From Nitrospinaceae bacterium (lineage in GTDB: Bacteria; Nitrospinota; Nitrospinia; Nitrospinales; JACRGP01), in the NCBI GenBank assembly GCA_029261555.1, contig JAJDBB010000096.1, positions 99,623 through 134,205 of the forward strand: DNA of 34,583 bases, read 5' to 3'. Shown here piece by piece: positions 33,066 through 34,583 of this stretch. The translations under genes were made by a program, and so were the position numbers. The number at the start of each line of letters is the position of its first letter. Within the stretch, counting starts at the first letter, position 1. The notes under the pieces are model-generated. The model did not search any database and was not told the origin of the DNA. It saw only the letters and a program-made list of their open reading frames with translations.

Positions 33066-34151
33066 TTGAAACTAAATCATTTTGAAAAACTAAAACCTGT
33101 TTGCCCCCGGTGCCTGCGCGACCGCAACCGGCAGACCGCTTTGAAAATCGGCTCCAGCATCCAGCGTAACGGCGATTCGATTCGCGAAGGCATACTGCTT
33201 TGCCCGCAGTCCGACTGTCTCATGGAGTACCCGATCATCGATGGACTGCCGATCATCATCGCCGACCTGCGCGCTTATGTGACCCAACATGTTTTTTCGA
33301 TCCTCCAACGCGGCGATCTCTCCGCAGATATGGAAGGCCTGCTGGGAGACTGCCTCGGACCCGGCTCCGCCTTCGACACGCAACGCCAGCACCTGAGCAT
33401 CTACGCGCAGAGCCATTATGAGGACCGAGATCCGAAAGCGGAGCAGGGGGGGGGGGCGTCGCTAGATGAGTCGGTTTTAAGTCTGCTTGAAAATGGATTG
33501 GAGCTGGCGGGAGAGCGAATGCCCGGAACCATCGTCGATGCTGGATGCTCGGTTGGCCGTTCAACCTTCGCCCTGGCGGAAAAATCCGACGACCTGGTTT
33601 TGGGAATCGACATGAGTTTTGGTATGCTCAAGGTCGCCGCAAAAATTCTTAACGAAGGCGTCGCAAGCTATCCCCTGCGCCGGGTGGGCATGGTTTACGA
33701 TCAACGCGAGTTTCCGTTGGAGTTTGAAGGATCGGAAAAGGTAGATTTTTGGGTGTGCGACGCAACCGCATTGCCTTTTGCCGACGACCAGTTCGCCTTT
33801 GCCGCCAGCCTTAACATTTTGGATTGCCTGCAATCGCCCTACGACCATTTAAAATCACTGTCGCGGATTTTGGTTCCCGGAGGGAAAACCGTGATTGCCT
33901 CGCCCTACGACTGGACCGCCGGGGCGACGCCCGTGGAAACCTGGGTAGGCGGGCATTCTCAGAGGTCGGTAAACAAAGGATCGAGCGAAGCCATGTTGCG
34001 ATCATTGTTTGCGGGCGGCGGACATCCCAACGAGATACAAGACCTGCACATGATCGGAGAAATCGAACGCCTCCCCTGGACCGCCAAACTGCACGACCGA
34101 AGCGTCGTCCACTACCAGGTCCACCTCCTCGCCGCACAGGCAAGAGCCTGA
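33066..34151 (+). CDS. SAM-dependent methyltransferase with N-terminal Cys-rich domain
   Basis: The open frame runs back into the PAAR gene, so the start is uncertain. TTG 33066 (MKLNHFEKLKPVC...) follows the PAAR stop, and TTG 33051 is the other choice; neither has a clear ribosome site. The 361-residue product has an N-terminal Cys pattern CPRCLRD...LLCPQSDCLMEYPIIDG, like the short zinc-ribbon preceding some methyltransferase domains. Then come VDAGCSVGRSTFALA (motif I), LGIDMSFGML (motif II), VCDATALPFADDQF and PGGKTVIASPYD, i.e. a class I methyltransferase. An 11-G run at 33446-33456 encodes part of the linker QGGGAS before the catalytic domain. The substrate is unknown. Confidence 0.8.
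   Translation: MKLNHFEKLKPVCPRCLRDRNRQTALKIGSSIQRNGDSIREGILLCPQSDCLMEYPIIDGLPIIIADLRAYVTQHVFSILQRGDLSADMEGLLGDCLGPGSAFDTQRQHLSIYAQSHYEDRDPKAEQGGGASLDESVLSLLENGLELAGERMPGTIVDAGCSVGRSTFALAEKSDDLVLGIDMSFGMLKVAAKILNEGVASYPLRRVGMVYDQREFPLEFEGSEKVDFWVCDATALPFADDQFAFAASLNILDCLQSPYDHLKSLSRILVPGGKTVIASPYDWTAGATPVETWVGGHSQRSVNKGSSEAMLRSLFAGGGHPNEIQDLHMIGEIERLPWTAKLHDRSVVHYQVHLLAAQARA
33446..33456 (+). repeat. 11-base poly-G run inside methyltransferase gene
   Basis: Eleven consecutive G encode Gly-Gly-Gly between the Cys-rich N-domain and the catalytic domain. A gain or loss of one base would shift the frame and cut off the methyltransferase domain, so this is a candidate phase-variation tract. It could also be a sequencing or assembly error. 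Confidence 0.85.
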
Positions 34152-34251
34152 GGTAATTTTCTGAAATGAAAACTATCCCTGGCCATCAGAGGTTTTAATT
34201 TTGTCCCCTTCACCTATGTCCGTCGCTCTGTGAGCGCTCTCCTCAAGGGAG

Positions 34252-34267
34252 CCAGGCAAGCGCCTGG
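34252..34267. repeat. Small perfect hairpin CCAGGC-AAGC-GCCTGG
   Basis: A 6-bp perfect stem lies in the gap between the methyltransferase and the DksA-type gene (34152-34330). No T run follows, so it is not called a terminator. Nothing else is recognisable in this gap. Confidence 0.35.
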
Positions 34268-34330
34268 AGGCAATGCTCTGAAAACGGTTGGCTTGTAACT
34301 ATTGAGTCCAACGTCATGCTCGCTTGGCGC

Positions 34331-34583
34331 CTAATTGGGTTCAGCGTCACGCTGGTCGGTGCAGGGGACGCACAGGGTGGCTTCGGGGATCAGCATGATG
34401 CGCCCGTGGGGGATAGGATTGTCGCATCGCATGCATATGCCGAATTCTGGCTGGTCGACTTTGTTCAATGCGGTTTCCAGTCGCGCCAACTTCGCCGTGG
34501 CGACGTTCAAGTTTGCTTCGCTTATGCTCTTGCTGTTAATCGCTTCCATGCGCGTGAGCCTGCCGATGGCGTTATCTGGAGCG
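34331..34583 (-). CDS. DksA/TraR-type C4 zinc finger protein (5' end outside window)
   Basis: The frame stays open past the ATG at 34549 to the window edge (APDNAIGRLTRMEAINSKSI), which matches the usual sequence of this family just before its C-terminal zinc finger. The ATG at 34549 is therefore internal and the gene begins beyond 34583. The C-terminal part has a coiled-coil-like helix (NVATAKLARLETALNKV) and the C4 zinc finger CMRC-x17-CVPC. DksA-type proteins enter the secondary channel of RNA polymerase and modulate transcription with ppGpp. This shorter member may be a TraR-like relative. Its Cys4 set is complete. Confidence 0.85.
   Translation of the reverse strand, partial: APDNAIGRLTRMEAINSKSISEANLNVATAKLARLETALNKVDQPEFGICMRCDNPIPHGRIMLIPEATLCVPCTDQRDAEPN

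Noticed and set aside
32675-34151. A type VI secretion or prophage tail cluster
   Set aside because: Only the PAAR gene is present; no VgrG, sheath, tube, baseplate or ATPase gene occurs in the window.
34252-34267. Intrinsic terminator
   Set aside because: The 6-bp stem is followed by AGGCAATG, not a T run, on either strand.

Overview
The window reads as chromosomal DNA of a Gram-negative bacterium of moderate GC content. Supporting signs are a likely lipoprotein, a PAAR spike protein, a DksA/TraR-type zinc finger protein, and sodium/proton antiport genes that suggest a saline habitat. A Nitrospinota- or Desulfobacterota-like host is possible, but this is an impression from gene content and no marker gene here fixes it. 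Genes are packed tightly with many 4-base overlaps. TTG start codons are common (about 474, 1388, 4897, 12298, 18048, 28350, 31316, 33066).

Region 1 (1-5830) holds the 3' part of a small secreted protein, a likely TPR lipoprotein translationally coupled to an STT3-like GT-C membrane protein, an oppositely oriented PMT-like GT-C enzyme with a C-terminal beta-sandwich, and a small unrecognised membrane protein. A strong 35-base hairpin (420-454) lies in front of the lipoprotein gene and argues for a start later than the longest open frame.

Region 2 (6063-25686) is a surface polysaccharide/glycoconjugate locus. It has an NAD-dependent epimerase, GT2, GT-C and GT4 glycosyltransferases, two uncharacterised polytopic proteins, an LtaS/OpgB-type phosphoglycerol transferase, a methyltransferase, and a right-to-left five-gene operon (CDP-alcohol phosphotransferase, polysaccharide-deacetylase-like protein, GT4, Wzx-like flippase, CelD-type acyltransferase). 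After it come a radical SAM/SPASM protein and a divergent GT2-GT4 pair. A broken 3' end of a second epimerase gene (clear at 22268-22375) overlaps the end of the radical SAM gene. It shows that the locus has been rearranged and has lost a gene.

Region 3 (25714-31279) looks like an ion-homeostasis module. A right-to-left operon of a fused double-DUF1538 transporter and two different P-II-like proteins diverges from a CPA1 sodium/proton antiporter with a C-terminal cyclic-nucleotide-binding-type domain, which is followed by a two-CBS protein. Four potential ligand sensors sit beside two transporters.

Region 4 (31316-34583) has a B12-binding-type radical SAM enzyme, an orphan PAAR protein, a methyltransferase with an N-terminal Cys-rich domain whose gene carries an 11-G run, and a DksA/TraR-type protein cut by the window edge. 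No tRNA, rRNA, CRISPR array, insertion sequence or confident intrinsic terminator was found.
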